The notes: generated by a model not told the origin, from the sequence alone. A stretch of DNA of 20,239 nucleotides from Actinobacteria bacterium UBA5176 (GCA_002413305.1 DHWS01000035.1:1-20239), one strand, 5' to 3'. Shown: positions 6,629 to 13,424, counted from the stretch's first letter. Numbers and translations: made by a program.

Positions 6629-7777
6629 TTAGTCGAGAACGTGGATGCCGTACCGCGCGCCCATCTCCTTCAGCACCTGGGGCCACACCGTCACACTGAC
6701 CTCGCCGAGGTGGGCCTTGCGGAGCAACAGCATCTGCGTCCGCGACTGGCCGATGCGTCCACCGACCGAGAGCGGGAGGGACCCGTCGGCGATGCCGCGA
6801 TGATAGGGGAGCTCGAGCCAGTCGAGCTGGCCGGTGATCTCGAGCTGACGGCGCAGGCTTCCGGCGTCCACCCGGATGCCCATCGAGGTGAGCTCGTGCC
6901 GTCGCTTGGTCACCGGGTTCCACACCAGGATGTCGCCGTTCAGCCCGTGCATCGGCCGGCCGTCCCCGGAGGTGGTCTCGGTCACCCAGTCGTCGTAGTC
7001 AGCTGCCCGCATCTCGTGTGGGTAGCCGTCGGCCAGCGTCCAGCCGATCCCGACGATGAACACCGCCGCGTACTCCTGCAAGATCCTCGTCTCGCGCTCC
7101 TTGCGGGGGAGGTCCGGGTAGCGGGCAAGGAGGTCCTCCGCATGCAGAAACGTGATCTCCTCTTGGAGGTTCGGGTATCGCGGATCGCCGAGCTGCGGGA
7201 ACAGCTCCTGGGCGTGGGCTTCGGCCCCCCGAAGCACCTTCCAGATCTTCCGGACGACCTCCTTCAGGAAGACCAGGTCGCGCTGTTCGGCGGTGATGAC
7301 CCGTTCCCAGTCCCACTGGTCGACGTACGCACTGTGGTCGTGATCCAGGAAGTAGTCCTTGCGGACCGCCCGCATGTCCGTGCACAGTCCCTCTCCCGCC
7401 TGCAGGCCGAACTGCCGCAGGGCCATCCGCTTCCACTTCGTCGCCGCCTGCACAACCTGCGCGTCAATCGGGTGCAGGCCGCGGTCGTTCGAGATGTGGA
7501 ACTGCACTGGGGTGCGCGATCCGTCCCGGTCCAGCATGTCGTTCACGCCGGACTCCGCGTCCACGATCAGGGGGACCTGCACCATCATCAGGCCAAGCTC
7601 TCGGCACAGTTCGTCCTCGATGTACCGCTTGACCGCGAAGATCGCCAGCTGCGTCTCGCGGGGGTCGAGCAGCGACCGGTAGTCGCGTGGGAGCACCCGT
7701 TCGATCTCCTCGTACGTGCCGATGCCCGGCCCGGCCAGGTCCGCCTTCTTGCCGTCTATCACCAGATCCGTCGCCAT
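6629..7777 (-). CDS. asnA: Aspartate-ammonia ligase (asparagine synthetase A)
   Basis: A 382-residue AsnA, a class-II aminoacyl-tRNA-synthetase-like enzyme that makes asparagine from aspartate, ATP and free ammonia in the cytoplasm. Recognisable blocks are LPRDYRSLLDPRETQLAI near residue 29, QAATKWKRMALRQFG, GEGLCTDMRAVRKDY, SAYVDQWDWERVI, LNGDILVWNPVTKRR, LTSMGIRVDAGSLRRQL and the class-II motif GGRIGQSRTQMLLLRKAH. E. coli AsnA has 330 residues. This protein is longer because of about 28 extra N-terminal residues and small insertions in the middle. The ATG has GAGGAGGG just upstream. AsnA is patchy among Actinomycetota, which more often use glutamine-dependent AsnB, so horizontal transfer is possible. 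It is the first gene of the minus-strand unit with the two alanine-dehydrogenase-fold paralogues. Confidence 0.96.
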   Translation of the reverse strand: MATDLVIDGKKADLAGPGIGTYEEIERVLPRDYRSLLDPRETQLAIFAVKRYIEDELCRELGLMMVQVPLIVDAESGVNDMLDRDGSRTPVQFHISNDRGLHPIDAQVVQAATKWKRMALRQFGLQAGEGLCTDMRAVRKDYFLDHDHSAYVDQWDWERVITAEQRDLVFLKEVVRKIWKVLRGAEAHAQELFPQLGDPRYPNLQEEITFLHAEDLLARYPDLPRKERETRILQEYAAVFIVGIGWTLADGYPHEMRAADYDDWVTETTSGDGRPMHGLNGDILVWNPVTKRRHELTSMGIRVDAGSLRRQLEITGQLDWLELPYHRGIADGSLPLSVGGRIGQSRTQMLLLRKAHLGEVSVTVWPQVLKEMGARYGIHVLD

Positions 7778-8048
7778 CGCCCTGCCCTCCTCATCCTCGA
7801 GACAATCCGGCCCCGCCGTTTGGCTCGGAGCGCGCGGTTCCGGGTCGAGCGTCCGACCACAAGGGGCTCGCCGACCAGTTCGTCCGGCCCGCCATCTGCC
7901 TGCCGCTCGGCCCTCCCGCGAGAGCGCATGGCGTCATGCCACCTGACGGTGGGCAGTCCCGGGCTTGGCCGCCAAGGGTCCCGTGGATCCCGTGCCTCGG
8001 GTCCCTGACGATCTGACCCTCCGGGTGGGAGCCTCGGAGGTGGAGGTG
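7778..8048. other. Divergent intergenic region between asnA and a small membrane ORF
   Basis: This is 271 bp without a convincing gene. It separates asnA (minus) from the small plus-strand ORF at 8049. No TANNNT box stands out close to asnA. On the plus strand, a stem of seven pairs with one bulged T can form at about 7988-8007, where GGATCCCG pairs with CGGGTCC around a five-base loop. It is not followed by a U tract, so it is a leader hairpin at best. I recognise no riboswitch class here. Confidence 0.4.
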
Positions 8049-8195
8049 ATGCAGATGTACGCCATCGCATCCCCGAGCTACGGACCTCCTCCGATGACCG
8101 CTGCCGACTGGATCGCCCTGGCCGCCATCGTCGCGTTCTTCGTCCTGCTGGCTACGGTCCGGCCATGGTTCGGCCACCGCCTCCACAGCACGTAG
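8049..8195 (+). CDS. Possible small single-pass membrane protein
   Basis: A 48-codon frame, MQMYAIASPSY followed by a polar Pro-rich stretch and one hydrophobic segment, DWIALAAIVAFFVLLATV, then RPWFGHRLHST with positive charges. This looks like a one-pass membrane peptide with its tail inside. GGAGGTGGAGGTG lies directly upstream, a strong ribosome-binding site for either ATG at 8049 or 8055. A strong hairpin follows the stop by about 40 bases. I recognise no family. The site, the transmembrane helix and the terminator together make it plausible, but the coding evidence for so short a frame is weak. Confidence 0.5.
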   Translation: MQMYAIASPSYGPPPMTAADWIALAAIVAFFVLLATVRPWFGHRLHST

Positions 8196-8234
8196 GCGTC
8201 ACGGGAAGACCGTAGCCCACGGAGGCCTCCATCA

Positions 8235-8262
8235 CGGATCGGGGCGGCGCCGCCCCGATCCG
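8235..8262. terminator. 28-bp perfect palindrome, probable bidirectional terminator
   Basis: CGGATCGGGGCGGC is followed immediately by its exact reverse complement. As RNA this folds into a GC-rich hairpin of at least 12 pairs. It sits between the convergent ends of the small plus-strand ORF (stop at 8195) and the amidase gene (stop at 8280). Only a weak ATTT follows on the plus strand and there is no clear T tract on the minus strand, as is common for actinobacterial terminators. Confidence 0.65.
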
Positions 8263-8279
8263 GCATTTCGGGACCGAGG

Positions 8280-9092
8280 TCAACAGCCGCTCGCCGCGGG
8301 CGAGGCGGGAGGTCCAAGAGGCACACGGAACTTCGCGGCCAACCCAGCCAGGTCCCGCCGGAAGATCTCCATGTCGGCCTGGTTCCAGTCCTGGTGCGTC
8401 TGGCACCGGAACGACGGCACCCGCTCCATGTGCAAGAGGCTCGTCAGGCTTTCGTTGTGGCCGATCACGTTCCGGAGCTGGATGTCGAACCGCTGCATGA
8501 GCCACAACGTGAGGTCAAGCGCAGCGCTGAGCTGTCCCACGTTGTCCAGAACGTCCTGGTCACTCTCCCCTACCATCTCGATCCCGATAGCCGTGTAGTT
8601 CAAGCCGACCGTGTGCCGGCACATGAGGTCGAGCGGAACGAGCTGGTAGATCGTGCCGTCGGTGTCGATGACGAAATGCGCGCACGTCCCCGGGAGCTCG
8701 CCGAGGTCGGGCTGGTTCGCGGCGAACGTGTTGAACACGGGGGCGAACTCGGCCGAGGCGGTGAAGTGCTCGACGATGGCCTGCGGCTGGACCAGCTGAT
8801 AGGTGTGCAGTCCGTAATGCTCCTCGGCGTATACAAGCATCTCTTGCTTGCGCGCGTCCGGGAACGGGATGAGCATCGAAACGGTGCGGGGCCGCGGCAC
8901 GGCCAGCTCGGTGAAGGCAGGGGACGGGAGCGAGGTCTGGGAGGCGTCGCCGCCGGTGGGGCTGGTCTGTGGTGAGGCCGGTGGGGCAAGGGCCGAGCCC
9001 GAACACGCCGCAGCTACCAGCGCGAGCGCCACGAGGGCCAACCCGATCGGAGCCCAGGGGGCGTGTTCGTCGTGCCTCGTCGGTCCGGACAT
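8280..9092 (-). CDS. Lipoprotein N-acetylmuramoyl-L-alanine amidase (Amidase_2 family)
   Basis: A 270-residue exported protein. The N-terminus has a basic start, a hydrophobic core and a lipobox AAAC with the lipidated cysteine at 30, followed by a Ser/Pro/Thr-rich linker to about residue 65. The catalytic domain resembles Amidase_2/PGRP proteins that cleave the MurNAc-L-Ala bond of peptidoglycan or use similar peptidoglycan-derived substrates. It contains IVEHFTAS (H109), AHFVIDTDGTIYQLV, CRHTVGLNYTAIGIEMVG (H160) and a late zinc-ligand region with VIGHNE (H212) and THQDW (H233). A cysteine is the very last residue, and C137, C158 and C230 could form disulfides outside the cell. The gene is divergent from a kelch lipoprotein. 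The start at 9092 is the only ATG giving a complete signal peptide, but its ribosome-binding site is poor. A TAGGCT -10 box 14 bases upstream would give a very short leader. Confidence 0.88.
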   Translation of the reverse strand: MSGPTRHDEHAPWAPIGLALVALALVAAACSGSALAPPASPQTSPTGGDASQTSLPSPAFTELAVPRPRTVSMLIPFPDARKQEMLVYAEEHYGLHTYQLVQPQAIVEHFTASAEFAPVFNTFAANQPDLGELPGTCAHFVIDTDGTIYQLVPLDLMCRHTVGLNYTAIGIEMVGESDQDVLDNVGQLSAALDLTLWLMQRFDIQLRNVIGHNESLTSLLHMERVPSFRCQTHQDWNQADMEIFRRDLAGLAAKFRVPLGPPASPAASGC

Positions 9093-9160
9093 GGCTTCGG
9101 CGAGAGCCTATCTCCACCCTCACGCGCCCGGGGGCAGCTATCTCCGATGGTCGGTAGCGC

Positions 9161-9195
9161 GTTACGTGGATGGAGTGCCTCTGTTACTGGGATGG
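9161..9195. repeat. Direct repeat GTTAC-N2-GGATGG, 22-bp period
   Basis: GTTACGTGGATGG at 9161 and GTTACTGGGATGG at 9183 agree at 11 of 13 positions and are spaced 22 bp apart, two turns of B-DNA, so both faces align. A further GATGG occurs at 9146, 23 bp before the second. The repeats lie in the divergent region between the amidase and kelch lipoprotein genes, 41-75 bp before the kelch start. They look like a binding site for a dimeric activator or response regulator. That reading is an inference from spacing only. Confidence 0.45.
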
Positions 9196-9235
9196 TCCAG
9201 GGTCGGGGCATGGTATCCGAGGAGAGGGGGAGCAG

Positions 9236-10420
9236 ATGAAGAGGTGGACGATCCAGATCGTCGCCGGGGCCCTGGGCATCGCCCTCGTGGTGACGGCGGC
9301 CGCATGTGGCAGGCGAGCCGAGCAACGACCCGCAGGAGCGCTCACCGCGGCGACCCCTTCCTCCAGCCCACCTCGAACCACCCCTCCGCCAGTGGCGGGC
9401 GCCTGGAACCGATTGTCGGCCGCCCCCATCGCCGGACCGTACATTCTGGCGAGCGTTTGGACGGGGAAGGAGATGCTGACCTTCGGTCGCGTCATGTCCG
9501 AAGACTCCGGTGGCGACGTCGACGTTGCGGCGGCCTACGACCCTGCGACCGACACCTGGCGAGCGCTCACCGCCGGCCCCGATCGGGAAGGCAGCTACGA
9601 GGGCACAGACCGAGCGGTGTGGACGGGCTCGGAGATGCTCGTCTGGGGGATCACGGACAAGGCGTTCGACCCGGCGACGGATCGGTGGCGGCGCCTCCCC
9701 GATCCTCCCCTGAACTGGGGCGGCCCAGCCGTCACGGTCTGGACCGGGAATCAGATGATCGGGTGGGGGGGTGGCTGCTGCGACGATAACGTTGGGGACG
9801 GATTGGCCTACACCCCTGCGACGAACTCTTGGGAGAAGCTCCCGTCCGGACCCCTCGCCGGCCGCCAAGCCGCCAGCGGCGCGTGGACCGGCACGGAACT
9901 CGTCATCGCGGGCGGAGGCGCGGAGGGCAAGATATTCTCCGACGCCGCCGCATACAACCCCATCACACACACGTGGAGGCAGCTACCCGACATGCCGCAA
10001 CCCCGCTCGGGCGCCACCTCGACGTGGGACGGGACCGAGGTACTCTTCGTCGGCGGGGGGAACGGCCGGCTTTCGGCCGACGGGACTGCCTACGACCCGG
10101 CGGCGAACCGGTGGCGGCAGCTGCCCGCTATGGGATCGCCTCGCGAGGGGCACGTGGCCGTGTGGACCGGCAACCAGCTCCTGGTGTGGGGCGGGCGGTC
10201 CGGGGAAGGGAACACGGCCGCCAGGCCACCTCACGGGGAGGCCTATGACCCCGCGGCCGACAGCTGGTCACCGCTCCCTGTGTCACCGCTCCGCGGCCGT
10301 GTTGGAGCTGCCGGGATATGGACGGGGACCGCGATGATCTTGTGGGGCGGAATCGCGATCAGCCCCGATCCCTCCCAACCGCTCGCCGACGGGGCAGCGT
10401 ACACGCCGGGAACACGCTGA
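9236..10420 (+). CDS. Kelch-repeat (beta-propeller) lipoprotein
   Basis: A 394-residue secreted protein. MKRWTIQIVAGALGIALVV leads to a lipobox TAAAC with the lipidated cysteine at about 24, then a Thr/Pro/Ser linker to about residue 52. The rest is seven kelch motifs of the form WTGxxxLxWGG (VWTGKEMLTFG, VWTGSEMLVWG, VWTGNQMIGWGG, AWTGTELVIAGG, TWDGTEVLFVGG, VWTGNQLLVWGG, IWTGTAMILWGG). Most are separated by AYDPATDTWRxL-type strands, consistent with a closed seven-bladed propeller outside the membrane. Proteins of this sort are common in Actinomycetota and their ligands are mostly unknown. The ATG at 9236 follows GAGAGGGGGAGCAG. An upstream in-frame start at 9170 would spoil the signal peptide. 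A CC-rich GC motif in blade three (GGGCCDDN) may bind metal or form a disulfide. Confidence 0.9.
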   Translation: MKRWTIQIVAGALGIALVVTAAACGRRAEQRPAGALTAATPSSSPPRTTPPPVAGAWNRLSAAPIAGPYILASVWTGKEMLTFGRVMSEDSGGDVDVAAAYDPATDTWRALTAGPDREGSYEGTDRAVWTGSEMLVWGITDKAFDPATDRWRRLPDPPLNWGGPAVTVWTGNQMIGWGGGCCDDNVGDGLAYTPATNSWEKLPSGPLAGRQAASGAWTGTELVIAGGGAEGKIFSDAAAYNPITHTWRQLPDMPQPRSGATSTWDGTEVLFVGGGNGRLSADGTAYDPAANRWRQLPAMGSPREGHVAVWTGNQLLVWGGRSGEGNTAARPPHGEAYDPAADSWSPLPVSPLRGRVGAAGIWTGTAMILWGGIAISPDPSQPLADGAAYTPGTR

Positions 10421-10457
10421 GCCCTGTGGGCAGGCGAAAGACCGGGCGCAACAGGGC
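10421..10457. terminator. Inverted repeat between convergent genes, possible terminator
   Basis: GCCCTGT at 10421-10427 is the exact reverse complement of ACAGGGC at 10451-10457, with 23 bases between. It fills the gap between the kelch gene stop (10420) and the flavodoxin gene stop (10466). The loop is long and no T tract follows, so the assignment rests mainly on location. Confidence 0.35.
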
Positions 10458-10465
10458 CACGGTGG

Positions 10466-10948
10466 TCACACGCGCGGACGGAGCGCCGGTCCCGCCAGCC
10501 ACCCTTGCCGCCCCGCAGCGTCCGCGCGGGCAAGCGCGAACGCGCGGTTGACGAACCCCCGGGCTTCCTGGTCGGGATGACGGCGCGGGAACGCCTGGGT
10601 GGTCAGGACCTTCCCCCCCTTCGACGCGAGCATGCCCTGGAAGCCGTCGAGCATCCCTCGTGGGTTGACCGCGTAGGAGCAGAACAGGGCGACGTTCGTG
10701 CCCTGCAGGTCAGGCAGGTCGTCGACCCACAACCGCATCAGGCGAGCCGGCCGCACCCCGGCCACGACGAATCCGTCGACCCAGGTGCCCAGGAAGACGA
10801 GGTCGTGACCCAGCACCTCCCATTGCGGGAGACCGCGGATGGAGCGAACCTCCACCTCGCCCCTCCCGGTGGAGGCGATGCCGGCGATTGCCTCCGCGGT
10901 GGCCTTCGTGTGGCCCCCTCTGCTCTCGTACGCGACCAGGATCCTCAT
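10466..10948 (-). CDS. Flavodoxin-like protein
   Basis: A 160-residue protein that starts MRILVAYESRGGHTKATAEA, which is the first beta strand and the FMN-phosphate loop of flavodoxin-fold proteins, in a variant with RGGHTK instead of the usual TGNT. Further flavodoxin features are LGHDLVFLGTWVDGFVV around residues 46-62, where the 50s loop would contact the flavin, and NVALFCSYAVNPRGMLDGF around 85-103, the 90s loop. The ending from residue 140 is Ala/Arg-rich. It probably binds FMN and carries electrons or acts as a quinone/FMN reductase. The partner is unknown. GGAGGT lies 7 bases before the ATG. It closes the unit with the rhodanese and the 90-residue protein. Confidence 0.85.
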   Translation of the reverse strand: MRILVAYESRGGHTKATAEAIAGIASTGRGEVEVRSIRGLPQWEVLGHDLVFLGTWVDGFVVAGVRPARLMRLWVDDLPDLQGTNVALFCSYAVNPRGMLDGFQGMLASKGGKVLTTQAFPRRHPDQEARGFVNRAFALARADAAGRQGWLAGPALRPRV

Positions 10949-10982
10949 CCACCGACCTCCGGGCTCACCGGCCGGGGGACCT

Positions 10983-11255
10983 TCAGAAGACCTCGGCCCC
11001 AGACCCGCTCGCGGGTTCCCAGTCGCGAAGGCACTCGGCCCCCCGCACGATCAGGGTGCCAACGACGGCGGTACGAAGCAGCCGGGCAGCCTTGCTTCTG
11101 CGGACCAGCGGCAGCTCCGACAGGATGGGAGCGGCGACGATCACCACCGTGGCCAACCGGTGCCGGATCCTGCGCCCGCCCGGGAAGGCGAGGTAGGCGC
11201 GCGCCGACGCGGAGAGATCCGCGGCGGTATCGAAGACCGAGTCGACCCCGCCCAT
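10983..11255 (-). CDS. Hypothetical 90-residue protein
   Basis: The frame begins three bases after the rhodanese stop and ends 34 bp before the flavodoxin-like gene, which makes it a good positional candidate for a translated member of that unit. The protein has an Arg-rich central region (FPGGRRIRHRLATVV) leading into a moderately hydrophobic stretch VVIVAAPILSELPLV and a second one, RTAVVGTLIVRGAE. It may associate with the membrane. There is no strong ribosome-binding site, consistent with re-initiation after the rhodanese stop. I recognise no family. Confidence 0.5.
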   Translation of the reverse strand: MGGVDSVFDTAADLSASARAYLAFPGGRRIRHRLATVVIVAAPILSELPLVRRSKAARLLRTAVVGTLIVRGAECLRDWEPASGSGAEVF

Positions 11256-11258
11256 CGC

Positions 11259-11585
11259 TCAGGCGACCCGGCCGGGCGCGCCGTCGGATGAGGAGAACGG
11301 GAGGCCGGCGGCCGCCCACGCCTCCATCCCACCCTCGAGGTTCACCGCTTCGTATCCGCGGGCCTGGAGCATCAGCGTGGCGAGCTCGCTCCGGTTGCCG
11401 ACCCGGCAGACGGCGACCACTGTGCGATCGGGGTCCAGGTGCCCCTTCTCGTCGCCCCTCATGACCTGGGCCAGCGGGAGATGCACGGCGCCCTCGATGT
11501 GCCCGGCGTCCCATTCGTCGCGCTCGCGCACGTCCAGGATCTGGTAGTCGGCCCGGTGTTCGAAGAGTTGGTGAACGTCGTTCAT
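11259..11585 (-). CDS. Single-domain rhodanese-like protein
   Basis: A 108-residue rhodanese homology domain (PF00581) without a partner domain. It shows DYQILDVRERDEWDAGHIEGAVHLPL, read here in two parts (YQILDVRERDEW and GHIEGAVHLPL), and the active-site loop VCRVGNRSELA, whose cysteine would carry the persulfide. It closes with YEAVNLEGGMEAW. The loop CRVGNRS has the length and terminal R-S of active sulfurtransferases, so the protein is probably functional. ATG 11585 is preceded by AAGGAG about 9 bases upstream. A GTG at 11630 abuts AGGAG too closely to be used. It is the first gene of a short unit with a small hypothetical protein and a flavodoxin-like protein, which hints at thiol/sulfur redox work. 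That link is an inference. Confidence 0.92.
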   Translation of the reverse strand: MNDVHQLFEHRADYQILDVRERDEWDAGHIEGAVHLPLAQVMRGDEKGHLDPDRTVVAVCRVGNRSELATLMLQARGYEAVNLEGGMEAWAAAGLPFSSSDGAPGRVA

Positions 11586-11635
11586 GGCGCGTACCGCTCC
11601 TTCGGGAGATCGAGAACGATGGGCGTCCACCTCCT

Positions 11636-11641
11636 AATCTA
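11636..11641 (-). promoter_or_regulatory. Putative -10 box of the rhodanese unit
   Basis: TAGATT on the minus strand fits the actinobacterial -10 consensus TANNNT. Transcription would begin near 11629 and give a leader of about 44 bases that contains the AAGGAG site. An imperfect inverted repeat (AATC, GACCG, TTC, CGGTC, GATT) spans 11635-11658 and overlaps the box, so a regulator may bind there. No clear -35 is visible. Confidence 0.35.
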
Positions 11642-11778
11642 GACCGTTCCGGTCGGATTCGGCCTCTCCGCGCAGGGCCGCTCGGTTCCCGGCTTCCACT
11701 GAGGCGCAAGGCGCAGTCCAAGACCGCCTACGGCCGGTCGGGCTTCGGCCGAGCCGGATGCCGGATGGCGGCCACCCG

Positions 11779-12561
11779 TCAGCCCAGGAACTCCGTCAAG
11801 GGGGCGGCGGTGGCCGCGCTGCGCAATGGCGGAAGCGCGAAGACGTCTTCGATGGTGCGGAGCAGCGAGAGCGTGTCGTGCGGCCGGTCGCTCCGGAACC
11901 CCCGCCTCCCGCCACTCGCCGCGACGATGGTGGCGACGTGCCCGCCGTGCACGCCGGCGGCGCAGCATCCGGCAAGGTCGGCTCCTTCGCTCTCGTCCCA
12001 CGTCACAATCACCAGTCCCCCCTCACGGAAGGCGGGGGACGCCAGCACGGCTCCGACGTCGGTTCGCGCCCACGCGTCCCCTGCCGAGACCGGCCCGTCG
12101 TGCATGTTGTGAAGCTGGTTCGGCACCACCAAGCTGAAGGCCGGCGGGCTCGCCAGACTCGGCAGGAAGTCTGTCATCGGCCGCAGCCGGGCACGGTCGG
12201 CGGCTGAGCCGGTCACCTCGGTGAAATAGGCGAACGGGTCGTGGTGGCGAACATATCCGCCCGCGTCCGGTCCGACGTAGCCGGCCGAGGGCAGGTCCTC
12301 GAAGTATCCCGCCCACGAGAACCCTCGCCCGTCCAGCTGGCCGGCGAGGGTCTGCCCTGCGTAGCCGGGCGGGCAGGCATCGTCTCCGCAGCCCATGGTC
12401 GAACCGGCGATCATCGCCACGTAGTTCGGCAGGCTTGGATGTGCGATGGCGAAGAACCGCGTGGCCAGTCCATACGTCGAGGCCAGCCCGTTCAAGTACG
12501 GCGCCTCCGCGCTACCGATCATCTGCCCGTACGCGTGGTTCTCCATGACGAAGAGCCACAC
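11779..12561 (-). CDS. Phosphoesterase family protein (PF04185), acid phosphatase/phospholipase C-like; 5' end in another frame
   Basis: The open frame from GTG 12561 encodes 260 residues of an alkaline-phosphatase-superfamily phosphoesterase. Landmarks are FVMENHAYGQMIG (metal-binding ENH), AHPSLPNYVAMIAGS (catalytic Ser/Thr region), SWAGYFEDLP, HDPFAYF, the metal ligand block VIVTWDESEGAD and a HDTLSLLRTIEDVFALP ending. Relatives are secreted. This frame begins abruptly two residues before the first conserved motif, has no signal peptide, and stays open upstream (reading RPIHH) without a plausible start. A lipoprotein signal peptide sits immediately upstream in a different frame. The intact gene was therefore probably longer, and either a real frameshift or a base error in a C homopolymer separates the two parts. 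The function is an extracellular phosphatase or phospholipase by family. The substrate is unknown. Confidence 0.8.
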   Translation of the reverse strand: MWLFVMENHAYGQMIGSAEAPYLNGLASTYGLATRFFAIAHPSLPNYVAMIAGSTMGCGDDACPPGYAGQTLAGQLDGRGFSWAGYFEDLPSAGYVGPDAGGYVRHHDPFAYFTEVTGSAADRARLRPMTDFLPSLASPPAFSLVVPNQLHNMHDGPVSAGDAWARTDVGAVLASPAFREGGLVIVTWDESEGADLAGCCAAGVHGGHVATIVAASGGRRGFRSDRPHDTLSLLRTIEDVFALPPLRSAATAAPLTEFLG

Positions 12562-12725
12562 GTGATGGATCGGTCGCGAGCCTCTCGACGAAGGTGCCCG
12601 TGCGCTGACGTGCTCACCGGAGGAGCGGCGGAGGGGGGGAGCTCGGGAGCCTGGCTCGTTGCCGTGCAGGCGGGAAGCAGGATCAGGAGTACGAGGAACG
12701 CCCTCGCCGCCGGCGGAACAGCCAC
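12519..12725 (-). pseudogene. Out-of-frame lipoprotein signal peptide belonging to the phosphoesterase gene
   Basis: From GTG 12725 this frame reads VAVPPAARAFLVLLILLPAC followed by TATSQAPELPPSAAPPVST. This is a textbook lipoprotein signal with lipobox LPAC and a Pro/Ser linker. It then runs in the wrong frame over the phosphoesterase start and stops at 12519. One extra base in the run of seven G at 12633-12639 (seven C on the coding strand) would join it to the phosphoesterase frame. Joined, the product would be a lipoprotein of about 315 residues. Start choice is uncertain, with ATG 12773 as an alternative. Confidence 0.55.
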
Positions 12726-12817
12726 ACGCCCGCGCCGAGACCGCTCAGTCCGAGGAGCCCGAACCAGAACCATCGGCCGACCCTGTTCTCCTCGCGCTTC
12801 GCGCGTCCCCTCGCCAT
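12683..12817 (-). CDS. Possible 44-residue membrane microprotein
   Basis: ATG 12817 opens a short frame: a charged start (MARGRAKREENRVGR), one hydrophobic segment WFWFGLLGLSGLGAGVWLF and a strongly basic end RRRRGRSSYS. This pattern fits a single-pass protein with its tail inside, or an LPXTG-like anchor remnant without the motif. It lies between the DUF3618 gene and the phosphoesterase and overlaps the presumed lipoprotein start by about 40 bases. The ribosome-binding site is weak (GGGCGGG about 10 bases away). The hydrophobic pattern is suggestive, but the length alone cannot prove coding. Confidence 0.4.
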   Translation of the reverse strand: MARGRAKREENRVGRWFWFGLLGLSGLGAGVWLFRRRRGRSSYS

Positions 12818-12867
12818 GGCGCCGTTCTACCCGCCCGGGCGGTCCGTGTCCACCCGAAGGTCCAGGA

Positions 12868-13062
12868 TCAGGTCGATCGAACGACCTTCCACACGATACG
12901 AACGATCACCAGGGCCACGACCCCGCCGACGGCGAGGCTGGCGATCCTCGCCGCGCGCTTCTCCGCCACGGTCGCTTCGATGCGTAGCTGCGCGAGGTGC
13001 TCGGCGAGCTCCTGCTTCGTTCGCTCGATGTCGAGCTTCAGGTTTTCTGCTCTCGAAGCCAC
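12868..13062 (-). CDS. DUF3618-like small membrane protein
   Basis: A 64-residue protein from GTG 13062, which has an excellent GAAGGAGGA site 7 bases upstream. The start overlaps the end of the Holin-X gene by 25 bases. NLKLDIERTKQELAEHLAQL is the DUF3618 signature helix (typically IRxDIERTRxELAETLxxL). It is followed by a basic stretch and one transmembrane helix, IASLAVGGVVALVIVRIVW. DUF3618 proteins regularly sit beside Holin-X proteins in Actinomycetota, in envelope-stress clusters of unknown function. The longer frame back to 13203 runs over the Holin-X gene and has no family support. Confidence 0.85.
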   Translation of the reverse strand: MASRAENLKLDIERTKQELAEHLAQLRIEATVAEKRAARIASLAVGGVVALVIVRIVWKVVRST

Positions 13063-13424
13063 CGGACGTCCTCCTTCACCTGTTCCCTCGTCTCGTCGGG
13101 GACGATCGGCGACGAGCGACGCATCCCCACCATTGCCCCCATGCCAAGAACCCCGGCGACGACGAGGCAGGCGCCCCCGACGAGGAGCAGCGCCGCCCAC
13201 CACGGTAGGACCAGGGCTATCCCGGCCGCGCCGGCGGCGAGTAGGAACAAGATCCCGGTGATGAGGAAGAAGGCGCCGCCGGCCGCCGCGCCGGCGGACA
13301 CCGCTTTCTTGAGGGCCCGCGCCTTCACCTGTTCGGCAACCAGCCGAACCTCGAGCCCGACCAGGCGATTGAGATCGGAGACTGTCTGTCTGGCGGCTTC
13401 CGGCAACCCCTTCTGGGCCTTCAT
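13038..13424 (-). CDS. Actinobacterial Holin-X family membrane protein (PF07332-like)
   Basis: A 128-residue protein. An amphipathic N-terminal region, EAARQTVSDLNRLVGLEVRL, is typical of the family and is followed by two transmembrane helices (about residues 48-70 and 74-99) separated by a short LPWWA turn. The tail ending in REQKT is charged. Although named after holins, these proteins are chromosomal and are not linked to phage here: no lysin, capsid or integrase lies nearby. A structural or stress role in the membrane is usually assumed. It starts six bases after the histone-like gene stop and overlaps the DUF3618 gene, so the three are almost surely co-translated. Confidence 0.88.
   Translation of the reverse strand: MKAQKGLPEAARQTVSDLNRLVGLEVRLVAEQVKARALKKAVSAGAAAGGAFFLITGILFLLAAGAAGIALVLPWWAALLLVGGACLVVAGVLGMGAMVGMRRSSPIVPDETREQVKEDVRWLREQKT

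Noticed and set aside
6570..6640. tRNA-like 3' half on the minus strand: GTTCGAATC T-loop, and a five-pair stem with a seven-base loop CTA around the asnA stop.
   Set aside because: The T-stem has two mismatches, position 33 of the supposed anticodon loop is A instead of U, and no acceptor or D arm can be formed. It overlaps the end of asnA. Most likely coincidence, at best a decayed remnant.
13038..13424. Holin annotation as a sign of prophage.
   Set aside because: The Holin-X family is chromosomal in Actinomycetota, and there are no phage structural, lysis or integration genes in the window.
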